Origin: Chara braunii
Taxonomy: Eukaryota > Streptophyta > Charophyceae > Charales > Characeae
Length of the DNA stretch: 30,746 nucleotides
Assembly: GCA_003427395.1 (NCBI GenBank)
Contig: BFEA01001013.1
Location: forward strand, 92,217-122,962
Direction: 5' to 3'
In this document: piece by piece, positions 17,801 to 27,535 of the stretch
Numbering within the stretch: the first letter of the stretch is position 1
Layout of the letters: every line of letters begins with the position of its first letter
Notes under the pieces: model-generated
The model's database searches: none
The model's input: the letters and a program-made list of their open reading frames with translations, nothing else
Told to the model about the DNA's origin: nothing
Position numbers and translations under genes: made by a program

Positions 17801-18175
17801 TTATCGAGACGGGCGATGGGCCAACTGCCTTGGGAGGGGTCCTGATTCAGGCAGACGCTGAGGGAAAGGAGAGGCCGCTAAGGTTTGAAAGTCGTACGCT
17901 CAATATAACTGAGAGAAACTACTCTCAGTTTAAGAAGGAGACGCTGGCGGTACTCCACTGCCTGAGGACCTTCCGGAACTATGTTTTCGGGCGGAGGCTC
18001 GTTTTGAGGGTGGACCCATCTGACCCAACCGTCGTGAGATGGTTGACCTACATTTGGATGTTTAATTTCGAGTTGGAAAGGATTCCAGGGAATAAGAACA
18101 GGGCAGATGGGTTAAGCCGTGTCAACTGGGATAGGCCAGGGCAAGAATCGATAGAAGATACTCCATCTGTTGATG
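17801..18175 (+). pseudogene. pol (RNase H): RNase H domain with damaged active site and internal deletion
   Basis: RNase H removes template RNA during reverse transcription. The domain starts at the beta-strand KPFVIETGDGPTALGGVLIQ. The T-D-A-S-type motif of the family reads T-G-D-G here (17809-17820), so the first catalytic Asp is displaced or lost. The Glu-containing helix NYSQFKKETLAVLHCLRTF is intact. The following block reads VLRVDPSDPTVVRWL (18004-18048). About 11-13 residues normally found between the TDH-like Asp and RW are missing, and the sequence at the join carries GACCCA twice (18013-18018 and 18022-18027), as expected for a deletion between short repeats. The final NRADGLSR motif is intact. 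Confidence 0.8.
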
Positions 18176-19919
18176 GGTTTTTGCTTCAAGAGGAGGACAT
18201 CCGCCTCCATATAAACGAATGGTCGTTGAGGGTGCCTAGCTGCGTCAGTCACTCCATATGGCTAGTGCCTAGGGGGTATAAGCAAAAGGCGGAGTTGGTC
18301 CTCAAGCCTTTTCAAGAGGAAGACCCATGGGGTGGCAAGGACGTCCATTGGATGATGGAATTGGCACTGGCAGACACACACAGTTTGGCGGAAGAGGTAA
18401 CGACAATTGAGGAAGGCCCTACTAAGGTTGAGGAGCACGAGCAGTTAATGGGAGGAATGTATCTCCTAACGAATACACTTCTACAGGGAGACTTTGATCG
18501 AAGGGGCTCGTTGAACCCAGTCGAAGGCGAGGGACCTGTACCCGAAAGCCAGGACGATGAGTTCGAAGAGGGAGAGATCAAGGAGGCGTTTCGGGCGGAG
18601 GAGTATGATGGGATCTACCGGGAGTTAGGGCTGCTCCTATCGTGCGAGATAAGGGATAGAGATGTCAGTGATACGGCACAAAGGGCGAGACACCTGTACG
18701 TGGTGAGAGATGGGCACTTGTTTATAAAGCGGCAAGTCGGAAATCCCAGGCGGGTTGTGTGTGGGAGAAACCGGCAAATCGACATTATCGCGGCGTTACA
18801 TGATGGTATAGCAGAGGGGGCACAGAGGGGTAAGTGTCACATACGACAAAATAAGTGGGCTATACTATTGGAGTGGGATGTTGGAGATGGTCATCAAGTA
18901 CTGTAAGTCGTATGTGCCTTGCCAGAAAAGATCAGCGCAAAGACCAGGGGAGCCCCTACATCCAAGGTTGGAAAGAGAGGTAGGCGCATTGGTGCATTTG
19001 GACCTGCTTTTTATGCCGATAGGGGACCATGGTAAAACTACATCTTCGATGGGCGGGATAACCTCACTGGGTTCGTGGATGGTCGGGCCATACGAACGAA
19101 GACCGGCCCAGTCCTGGCCAGCTGCATCGAGGAGTACTACTTACGTTACCCCTTTGTCAAAGAGTTCGTGATGGATCGAGGATCGGAATTTACATGTCAA
19201 GAAGTGCAAACCTTGCTTGCGGGATATGGTGTGGGGGCAAATTATACCACGATAGCACACCCTCAGGCGAATGCGCCAGTGAAAAGAGGGCATAGCACCA
19301 TCACGAATCTCCTTGCCAAGTGGACGGAAGGGAGGCCCAACCAGTGGCCGAAGTTTCTGAGGGCAACCTTTTTTGTCGAGAATATCACGGTAAAAAGGAC
19401 TACCAAGTACGCGCCAGCCACGTTGTGGTATGGAAGGCACGCTACCTTCCCTATTGAAAGTTTCTTGAAAACCTGCAGGTGCCAGGATTTGGAAACCAAC
19501 CTGACATTCGAGGAGTTGCTTGATATTCGGGCACGACAAGTGGGAATTGTCGAAAAAAGGTTGCGGGAGGCCGTTGGTCAGGTAGAGAGGAGCCGCATGA
19601 GGACAAGATGAGATGGGACCAGATGGCACGCGTAAGGAAGGACCCGCTGAGAGTTGGAGATACAGTGTTGTTATACGACTCCTCGCTGGAAAAGCAATGG
19701 TCCAGGAAGCTCGATAAACGGTGGTTGGGACCTTATAGGATTGTGCGGTGTGGCGAGTTTGGGGCCTATCAAATCGAGGAATTGGATGGGGCGAAGTGGC
19801 AGGACTGGGTATCAGGGACAAGACTGAAAAAGTTTGTGGCCAGAGAATACGTAAAGGACCACGAAACCCTTAGAATAGAGCCTTGCCCAGATATCATACA
19901 TTTTAGCTGGATCGGATAG
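18176..19919 (+). pseudogene. pol (IN): Integrase with HHCC, DDE core and GPY/F; catalytic Glu replaced by Lys
   Basis: Integrase inserts the cDNA into the host genome. After about 200 poorly conserved residues the zinc domain appears: His at 18799, then a frame change in the G5 run at 18816-18820, then His at 18821 in the new frame, and Cys at 18902 and 18920 (YCKSYVPC). The first catalytic Asp is in VHLDLLFM (19001). Another frame change falls near 19036. The second Asp is in VMDRGSEF (19174). The third acidic residue, expected 35 residues later in the NAPVxRGHS block, is Lys (AAA, 19282-19284). A third frame change near 19600 separates the core from the C-terminal domain, which ends with RWLGPYRIV (GPY/F) and a short tail to TAG at 19917. 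There is no chromodomain. This integrase cannot be active. Confidence 0.9.
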
Positions 19920-19986
19920 AGGGATGTCTGAGTTGGATGGGTTTAGAATGTGTGTGGGACTCGTCCTAGGCCGCTGGACTTGGTTG

Positions 19987-20032
19987 CTGACTCTGCTGTG
20001 TGTCTGTTTGCTATCTCTCGCCTGTTGTGCAG
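19987..20032 (+). promoter_or_regulatory. Splice acceptor with branch point before the extra ORF
   Basis: CTGAC (19987-19991) matches the branch consensus. A pyrimidine-rich tract (TGTCTGTTTG and CTATCTCTCG, CCTG) follows, ending in TTGTGCAG|GTC at 20032. The next ATG in the exon is 20055, the start proposed for the extra ORF. This is the layout expected for a spliced subgenomic message. An alternative reading is that the Leu-rich 19960-20030 translation (RWTWLLTLLCVCLLSLACC) is a membrane segment, but it is in another frame from the long ORF. Confidence 0.5.
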
Positions 20033-20054
20033 GTCTGACTTCTCGAAGGCAGCC

Positions 20055-22655
20055 ATGCAGAAGGGCGGGAGGGACGCACGGTCACGGCAGGGGCCACAAA
20101 GGGCATCTGAAAGGGGCGAGCAACGCAAGCCGCCTTGGAGGGAGCCTACGCCCGAGTTTGACGATGACAATATAGAGCTCTTCCTGGACGTGTATCGGGA
20201 CCATGCGATATAGAGAGGATCGTCAGTGGCGGAGATGATTCAGCATTTGAGGGGAATAGGGCGGTTTGAGGAGCCTATCGCTCAGATATGCGAGGAGGCC
20301 CTGACCTGGCCAGATGTTGAGGCCGGGATGCAGAGATTGAGAGCTTCACCCATGGGACGTGATGGCACGCCCATTCGGCTAGAGGAGGGGAATGCGGAGG
20401 AGTTTATTCCCGCGTATGAGCACTATATGTTGAGCCAGGGGATTGCGCAGGAGGAGTGGATGCAGACCCTACTTATCTGGACTAGGAGGGCAGAGAGGCC
20501 GGTGACCAGGCAGATCCAAGAAAGAGCGCGGGACTGGGAGGACTGCCAGGCTCATCTTAGGAGGGTGTTCGGGCGACCAGAGCGTGAGAGGCCAGAGCCT
20601 AGGGTCAAGAGGCGGAGGCGAAGCAAGAGGCCAGGAGAGCCAGTGCCAAAGCGGGCGGAGGTGGCCAGAGAGGGAAGGAGAGCCCGAGCAAGGCAAGAGG
20701 ACGAGCCCATAGAGCCCGCACCGGAAGAGGAGTCGTTCCTTGCTTGTGGTCTTAGGCCAGTCGAGTTTCAGCGGATTACGAGTGATGAGTTGCGGCCGCC
20801 TTCGCCGCCGCTATCAGGGCAGGAGCAGGACGTGCCAGGGGAGACGCCATTCCGGAACTTGGCGACTCACCTCGACGTATCTTGATGGGAAGCCTCACGG
20901 TTGGGGGAGGGCTCAGACGAGCCAGTGCGATATGTACCAATAGAGGAGCCTTTAGACCCCGAGGCGGAGGCGGACATACGGGACCGAGGGGAGCCACAGG
21001 ATCCTGGAATGGTGGCTGAGCAGCAGGGTCAGGCGCGACTTCAGGCTGAAGAGGTGATTACGGTTGGAGACGACACCCCTCCAGGTACCTCAGTCCCAGG
21101 GCAGGCGCGGCAACCCTGGCCAGAGGGGATTTCTGAGCCGGATAGCGAGGAGATTTCAGAGCTCCCCCCAGAGATCGCTGCTTTGCCTGAGCAGGGGACA
21201 GAGATGGAGAGACAGGGGGCAGGGGAGAGAGCAAGGGTGAGTGCGATTCCCGATTTGTCGTCAGCCATGTATATGGCTGAGCGTCCAGGTACCGAGGGGC
21301 CTGCACCAGTCGAGTCCCCGCCGGCGTTGCCAAGTACGAGTGGAGGAAAGAGTGCTGGGGCGTTAACTCCAAGGGGCCGCGGACCGAGAGTAGGAGGAGC
21401 CTCAAAGGAAACCCGCGAAGAAAAGTCCGCCAGAGTACGAGTCCGTCTGGCTGAGATACACGCGAGACAGGCCGAGATGGAGGAGGAAGGGATAGCGTCG
21501 ACACCGCCAGTCGATCCCAAGACGAGTGAGCAGAGGATCGACGAATTGTGGGCCAGGTATGAGGGCCAGAGGGATGCAGCCCGCCAAAGATCGCGAGAGA
21601 CAGGACAGGCGGACGAGAGGGTGGATGAGTTGAAGGAGGCGGGGGACTTGGGATTCTCTGCCACTAGGATGGCGATCGAACGTGTGGATGGGAGGATTCA
21701 CGAAGTGGCAATTACATCCTTTCGTCGGTATAGTCTACTCAGTGACGAGCTGGCGGCCAGAATACTGGAGGTGGAACACCTGACTACTCAACTCGCAGAG
21801 GAGAGGGCGACGAGCCAGGCGAGAAAGATTGAGTGGGAAAGAAGGTTCGGAGAACTGGCAGCTATTGTAAATAGGCTTTCGGCGGCCGGGGTGGCCGGAC
21901 AGAATGTGCGGGCTGGCGTTGATGTCCAGGATCGAGGGACGCGGGTTTCGCCTCGTCAGGGAGCGGCAGTAGAGCCCCTTCGACAGAGGAGGCCGACGGA
22001 GGAGGCATCGCGGGATCCAATCGGGATGGAGGCGATACGAAGGGTTGAGGAGGAGACTGTTGGGGTGGGAGCTTCTATTGAGGTGGCTATGCAGCCTAGG
22101 GTGTCTCCATCACATGAGGCCTGTGCCGAGGGGCTGGTCCAAGGACCCCGGTATCCGCTCGCAAAGGGAGGTAGCGCACAGGAATCGCTCATGGTTATGT
22201 CTGATGAGAAGAGGGGGTCGCGCCTGCATGAGCTGGCAGCAGCTATGGGGATAGGTACACCACAGGAGAGGCCGCAGAGACTCGATACTCCAGAGTATGC
22301 CCCGAGGTTGGGAGAGTTGAGGGCGGAGTTGGGCTCCTGGGCCACAGGGATTGGCTCGGGAGGGCATAGTTCAGAGCAGCAGCAGCAGGAGGTCATGAGT
22401 GGTCCAGCCGCTGCAGTGGTTCCTCGGCCGTCAGGGCCGTGTGGGGATGAGGTGATGGCTGTTGCAGAGAGGCCCTACGAAGGGGGGCCCCAGAGACTGG
22501 ATACGCCAGAGTACAGGCCAAAGAGCATAGTTGCACGGGGTGTTGAGGCCGTGGAGCCCAGATCTCAGGGCCACATGGGATTACCATTGTGTCATGAGGT
22601 GACCACCGAGACCGAGGGGGGGGTCTGGATCTTCTACCCCAAGGTTACCGAATAA
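20055..22655 (+). pseudogene. Extra ORF after integrase: two capsid-like repeats, basic patch, coiled coils
   Basis: One frame of 866 codons runs from ATG 20055 to TAA 22653-22655, broken only by TAG (20211, codon 53) and TGA (20883, codon 277). Residues about 34-97 and 105-172 are two copies of one module. PEFDDDNIELFLDVY aligns with IRLEEGNAEEFIPAY; the helical segments and TWPDVEAGMQRL and DWEDCQAHLRRVFG also align. The module has the F-x-x-W/F-L, Y and W-x-x-F/V pattern of a retroelement capsid N-terminal domain, and the element's own gag shows the same pattern. An RVKRRRRSKR basic patch (about 184-192) follows, then an acidic Pro-rich stretch. Long Arg/Glu-rich predicted coiled coils fill about 450-605. 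The tail repeats PQRLDTPEY twice (22272-22298 and 22488-22514). There is no signal peptide, furin-like site or membrane anchor in this frame, so it is not an envelope protein. The function is unknown; a second Gag-like or RNA-binding accessory protein is my inference. Confidence 0.75.
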
Positions 22656-22659
22656 GATG

Positions 22660-23412
22660 AAAGTGGTAAGTCTTCACCCTCTGGACCTCCTTTCCATACC
22701 CACAGTTTAAGGTGTAACCGGAGGCTGGAAATAGGGAGGTCATACGCAAAGACTTGACAAGTCCAGTTTTCCTCCTCATCGCATGTTTCCCAAACCCGAA
22801 TTTGATTCAGGCCAGCAGAGAGAGGAGGGTGAAAGAAGCCCTCTTGTTGAATCAACTGATTAGGATGGTCTTTTCGTATGCCAGTCCAATGATGAAAGGA
22901 TCTCTTACCGACACAGTCAATGCTCACCAATTTCTAAAAGGAATTTGTATCTGCCGGATCCTGACTGATATGCCATGTACCCAGGGGGTCCACCCCCCCA
23001 GGCTTAGGAGATACTTTCATTGTTCTAGTATTGCATCTATCACATCCCCCCTGCGTTCTTCAACGTGCCATAAAACACCCAATAACTTTCTAAGCTCTGA
23101 TGGCGAAAGCCATCTGTTCTCAAAATCATCCCAAATATCAGCAATCCTCAGTACCTCTCTCTCTATCCAACTGCGTCCAAAGTTGCTGCCTGTTGAATCT
23201 GCTGCAAACCAACTGTTATCAGGTTTCCTAATAAACGGACTTTCGAAGAGGGGCTGCATCAGAATTTCAGATTTGGTAACAGGTTGTAGCCACGAGTTTG
23301 GCAACAACTTTTTCCAGACACGTATAATGGTTTTTTGAAAATCCGAACCCATCATCCTATTATGATAAGAGGGAAGCAGAAGGCATGTCCACACATCCGA
23401 AGGTCTTTCCAA
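22660..23412 (-). pseudogene. LINE ORF2 C-terminal region
   Basis: The minus-strand frame at 23412-23017 encodes 131 residues. It has SWLQPVTKSEILMQPLFESP, an IADIWDDFENRWLSPSELRK block and ELRKLLGVLW, which resembles the region after the RT domain in plant LINEs (PLW..NP, then DL....F....EL...FG). A second frame (22930-22634) continues with PLSAGLNQIRVWETC. The frames do not join, so at least one indel separates them. The C-terminal half has no catalytic motif. Confidence is moderate because this region diverges fast in LINEs. Confidence 0.55.
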
Positions 23413-23744
23413 ATTTCATTCAGTTGTTAAGATGACTTCAGCCACGGATATCCAGCGAGCTTCCTCAGCGGAGCCTATCGCATGTATAATCCATCGTACC
23501 AGCATATCGAGGCTCTTACGGTAAGGATCAATCAATCCCAAACCCCCTTCTTCCTTGGCAAAGCAGAGCAAGTCCCAAGTCACTTTAGACATAGACTCTT
23601 CGTTGTCACCAAAAAAGGGTTTTCATACAAACCTGGTCGCCCGTCTGCGGATTAAGGCACATAGGTGCTTACCTAAGGGCCTAACTGCTACCACGAACCA
23701 CAATAACGCAAATAGAGCCTCATTAATTACCATTACACGACCCA

Positions 23745-24819
23745 TCAAAGAAAGATGTGGGGGGTTTCCCTAAATAGAAGCCCTCTATAAGATTTTTTGC
23801 AATAAAATACCTTTTTGGTCAACTGTACAGGAAGCAAGGGTACATGTACCCCTAAGAATATCTCAGAGTCCCTAGCGAGTATGTGTTTCATTCCCCAGTT
23901 GACTACCGGTGATAGGGAGTCTGGTAGAAAAAACACAGACTTCGACCAATTAACAGACACTTTAGATAATATCGAATATTCATCAATACATAATTTTAAG
24001 GCCGACATAGAGAACACTGAGTTCTCAGAGATGTCAAACAAATCATCCGCCAATGGTCTAGCTTGACAATGCGAAGTTCCCGTAATAAGACCTTTTATCT
24101 GTGGATTTCCTGTGATATTACACAATAAGTTTTCTATTTGTAGCACAAATAGAAGGGGTGCAAGGGGACATCCCTGTCTAAGTGACCTAGATACGGCGAA
24201 GGAATCAAAGAGATGGTCATTTACCATCACTTATGTTGTAGATAGGGAGTATAGGGCTACAACCCATTTGTACAGATTTTCCCTGAATCCAACGTGTCTT
24301 AACATTGTGAGCACGTAAGTCCAACTTACTCAATCATAAGATTTTTCCAGATCGAGCATAAGGATCGAGATATTGGCATTTGTGCTCCCCACTATCTCTA
24401 AGGCTTCAACTGTCGTCACAATTTTGTCAAGGATCAACCAGCCTTGTACAGAGGCCGCTTGATCTTTGTCAACTAAGGCGGGTAGATATCGGCCCAGACG
24501 GCGAGCCAAAACTTATTCAACAACTTATACGAAACATTAAGTACAAAAAAAGGCCGCCGGTTTCTGAAGTCTAAGCGGTCCCCTTTCTTATATAATAAGG
24601 ATAGTATTCCGTTTCGCATACATAACCTGATTATAGATGTCTACCAACTCCTCTTTAATCGAGTCCCAAATCACTAGATTAACCTCCACTTGGAGACCAT
24701 CATCTCCCGGTGCTTTACCATGTGCCATAGAGCGGAGTGCCTCCCTCTCCTCCTCCATTGTTATCGGTCGATCTATATCAAGTTTGCCATGATTGGGTAA
24801 TCGGGCATTAAATAGAGCC
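23745..24819 (-). pseudogene. ORF2 (RT): LINE reverse transcriptase, with two in-frame stops
   Basis: Target-primed reverse transcriptase. Motifs in order on the minus strand: SMAHGKAPGDDGLQVEV (about 24737-24687; family KAPGxDG), a KGDRLDFRNRRP...LNVSYKLLNK block (about 24578-24510), and LMLDLEKSYD followed by TGA and then VSW (about 24365-24325; family DFEKAYDxVSW). STT then TAA then VMVNDH follows, then SLRQGCPLAPLLF (about 24192-24154) and PLADDLFDI (the FADD box, about 24060-24033). Both stops lie at codons where Arg and Gln are usual (CGA and CAA), so single C-to-T changes explain them. The catalytic Asp residues remain. Several frame changes lie between the blocks. Confidence 0.88.
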
Positions 24820-25322
24820 TAGTGGTTGGAACCTGTTGACAAGTCTGTTATAATGTCTTCGTCTGGTCTTCTCGTGGTCAGGATATCTTGGTAGTATTGT
24901 GCCGCGTAGGAACACAGTTGGGATTGGTCTTGGGCCAGAGGCCGATCATGGTCAAAAGGGTGCATTAACTCACTCATGGGATGGGTCAGGCATTCGGGAA
25001 GCAGCTTTTGAAATGAATCACGGGTCATGCGGTTATAGACCACTATACCCATGACTTTCAAGCGCTCTGCCCAAGCGTCTGACTGTTCCTGTTGGAACAT
25101 ATCCCAATCTTCCATCAACTGTTTTGGTTTGTTGCACCATACTAGATTAGATATAGGATGCAGACCCATGTGGAGTTCGACATATTCCACTCTCTTCCTC
25201 AGCCTGTCTTTTCGCTGCTTTCTTTTGGCTGCAAGGATTCTTGAAAAAATACTAAGATGTTTCAAAAAAAATCGTGAACCAGCTTCCCACCATGCTGCTT
25301 TAGATTCGAAGGTTTCCAACAT
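24820..25322 (-). pseudogene. LINE ORF2 linker between endonuclease and RT
   Basis: One uninterrupted minus-strand frame of 167 residues begins AAWWEAGSRFFLKHLSIFSR and carries a Lys/Arg-rich stretch (KRKQRKDRLRKRVEYVE). It then has the helical NKPKQLMEDWDMFQQEQ and QYYQDILTTRRPDEDI. The W....K..i......K segment is typical of the region between APE and RT in L1-type elements. No catalytic motif is expected here. Confidence 0.7.
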
Positions 25323-25334
25323 ATTCTTTCAGTC

Positions 25335-26520
25335 TCACCCGAAGCGATACATCCAGTTAGTTACCCCTGGATACTTTAAGATCCGCGTGTTAACTCTGAA
25401 ATAGCCTGGACCACGATCGGTCTTTGGGGCGGTAAATGAGGCGACTAAGGGCTTGTGGTCCAAAATGGGGTTCGAGAGTTCCCGTATGTCCACTGTGGCA
25501 AGCCAAGCGTCGGGAGAGCAAAGGAAAAAGTCCAATTTTCTCCCAATGTTGCCTTTCTCTTTGCGGATGTTAGATACCCACGTGTATCCTGGATTTCTAG
25601 GATGCAGTACGCTGTATGGTTCAACTAGGTCGCATTCGGTCATCATCTCAGTAAGTTTATTAACGTCCCGGCCACCTCTAATCGCCTCCTGTCTGTCCAG
25701 TGTGGTATTCCAGTCACCGGTTCGAATTAGATTATCGCATTCTGGGATATATAATGGAATATCATAAAAAATGCTACCCGCTCTGTACAGCTTGTGGGAG
25801 CATAGGTTGTGAAAGCCACTCATTCTTGTCATTCAATATAAATCTTAATTCATGCTCATCTTCCCCATAAATCAGCACAAAAGTCCACAATACTGGCATC
25901 TAAACATCTGTGGATCAAAATGGAGACCCCTCCTATGGAACCTCTGGTCGAAGACTAAATTTGAGGTTCGTCCCACCATCTCCCCAACTCCATAACTTTC
26001 TCTTCGGAAAGCTTCGTTTCCTGAAGACAAAGAATATCTATCTTGTGCTCGTGTATCCAACCTTTTACACGTCCTTTCTTATTCCTACCATTCGAATCCC
26101 CCAACCCACGAATATTCCACGTGGCAACCCTAAGCCGCCCATTCGTTGAGGTTGCCCCATGTGCTTGGATCTGGGAGGAGCTCCCACCTGAGTTGTTTTT
26201 CAATGACCAAGGCTCCATCAGAGCTTGTTTCACAAAGGGGGCATCCAACTTTTTCTCTTTGCCCAATTTTGAATTGAGCTCATGCAGAAATTTCGCCGTC
26301 AGATTAGGGGTTACCCTAATCCTACGGAGGTCGGCACGTTTGTCGTCAAGGAACCGGGAGAAGGGAATAAGTCGAAGGCCTTCCTTCTCCAAGAGGTCAA
26401 GTTGACAAGGGAGAAAACGTGCATCAAAAAGCGGGGCAAAGAATTTGGCACGATTGTCAGAAAAGTCAATAATAAAACAAGGCTTGAAAATTTTCTCGAT
26501 GATACGAAAGATAAGCTTTT
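25335..26520 (-). pseudogene. ORF2 (EN): LINE apurinic-type endonuclease
   Basis: The endonuclease nicks the target to prime reverse transcription. On the minus strand the N-terminal strand is RVATWNIRGLGD (about 26139-26104), followed by KIDILCLQETKLSEEKV, which contains the metal-binding Glu of the QET motif. The same frame runs into TAG after WWDEPQI (about 25952) and continues with SIGGVSILIH. Out-of-frame pieces VAFTTYAPTS and TERVAFF follow (about 25810). The C-terminal half gives TGDWNTTLDRQEA (GDxN-type catalytic Asp/Asn) and NPILDHKPLVASF (SDH-type Asp-His) at about 25725-25420. Upstream sequence, back to about 26520, is continuous with the EN frame (KLIFRIIEKIFKPCFIIDFS) and may be an N-terminal extension of ORF2. 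At least three indels break the gene. Confidence 0.85.
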
Positions 26521-27535
26521 TTGGAACACAGAACGAGCGAGGGTTTCAGGAGTATGCGGCATAGGCGATTCTGGACAAAACACATCGTCAAGGAAGGTCA
26601 GGATATCGTCCAGTCCATTCCACGAAATAGCCCACAATGCATCTCTCACGTCAGTACAAATCATTGGAATCAACTTGGTTTCGATGCAGCTTCGTCTCTT
26701 GGACAGAGACTCCATACGGCCACGCCTTGTTTTCCGCTTACCTGCTGTCCCAGATGGGGTTTAATTGCCGGAGAGGAACGAACCTTCCGTAGAGCTTCCA
26801 GAGGCCTCCGCACGGAGGCCATCAACCTGAATATCTACCCCACTTCCTCCGCTGACTCGCTGTTGCTTGCTAGGGGACTCCCCCCTGACGTGACCTTGAG
26901 TTTGCGCAGATCTAGTTGTGGTCTCCATCCACTGTTTGGGGAGCCTGGAGACTCCCCCTCCTGACATCGAAGGGATGCCCACTTGGCCATATCCCAATGG
27001 TGTGAACGCATGCATGTTGGCAAATGAAGGGCTAACACCCAATGATGGATATGTTGGGGGCATGCCCTGTTGCTACTGAAGAAAAGGATGCGGAGGTATA
27101 TTTTGGAAGTACGATGCCCATGCCATGTTGATCGCCGGATTAGTGAATCCAGAGGTTGAGGGAGGAAACCCACCAGCCCCTACTAGTTGTCCTGGAGAGT
27201 AAATTGGGTTCGCCCACAAAGTGACATCAGCAGGGGCACTTGATGTTGCAGCTTCATTGGCACCTTAAACTCCAACTTGTTGAGCAACTGCTCCTAGCGC
27301 CCCAGGCACCCCTTTGTAGGCTTGTCGGGAGCCGCCCTTTGTAGGCTTGTCGGGAGCCGCCCGCTCCTGAATTTGTCGAGGCTAGGGGTCTAGCAGTGTT
27401 TCCCCGAGCTTAGTTTCTGCGTTCCGGTCTTCGGCACGTGTCTTCCGTATGGAAGAAGGTTCGACACCTTCTGCACCACTCCATTTCTGCGGTGGTCATC
27501 CTCACCACCAACTCATCTCGTTGGTGGGTTTCCAC
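26521..27535 (-). pseudogene. LINE ORF1/ORF2 junction region, low complexity
   Basis: Frames on the minus strand are short. One at 27063-26761 is Gly/Ser/Pro-rich (GVSPSFANMHAFTPLGYG and following). A frame at 26715-26311 carries ICTDVRDALWAISWNGLDD. These look like the disordered C-terminal half of ORF1, but no CCHC knuckle is visible. A perfect 25-bp tandem duplication lies at 27311-27360. The exact ORF1 end cannot be placed. Confidence 0.4.
27311..27360. repeat. Perfect 25-bp tandem duplication
   Basis: CCTTTGTAGGCTTGTCGGGA plus five bases occurs at 27311-27335 and again, unchanged, at 27336-27360. It lies in the low-complexity part of the LINE. Since 25 is not a multiple of three, it shifts any frame reading through it. 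Confidence 0.9.

Larger units (their letters stand above)
13354..22655 (+). mobile_element. Ty3/Gypsy-type retrotransposon, decayed, with an extra 3' ORF
   Basis: Domain order is gag (capsid, RGG-rich region, CCHC), linker, aspartic protease, reverse transcriptase, RNase H, integrase, extra ORF. Integrase downstream of RT and RNase H defines the Ty3/Gypsy order. The reading frame changes several times: near 14797, 15925, 16130, 18816, 19036 and 19600. In-frame stops lie at 14737, 15411, 16867, 20211 and 20883. No chromodomain is seen after the GPY/F motif. The coordinates are the coding span only, because LTRs, primer-binding site and polypurine tract were not identified. A minus-strand LINE abuts the 3' side, so the 3' LTR is either missing or outside the window. 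Confidence 0.9.

Noticed and set aside
19141-19821. A 226-codon minus-strand ORF and other antisense ORFs within gag-pol
   Set aside because: They are shadows of the plus-strand integrase and gag coding sequence and have no domain.
19924-20175. A short membrane protein (RWTWLLTLLCVCLLSLACC) as an env-like product
   Set aside because: The frame is short, different from the long ORF, and overlaps a better-supported branch point, pyrimidine tract and AG. The hydrophobic run is likely a translation of that tract.
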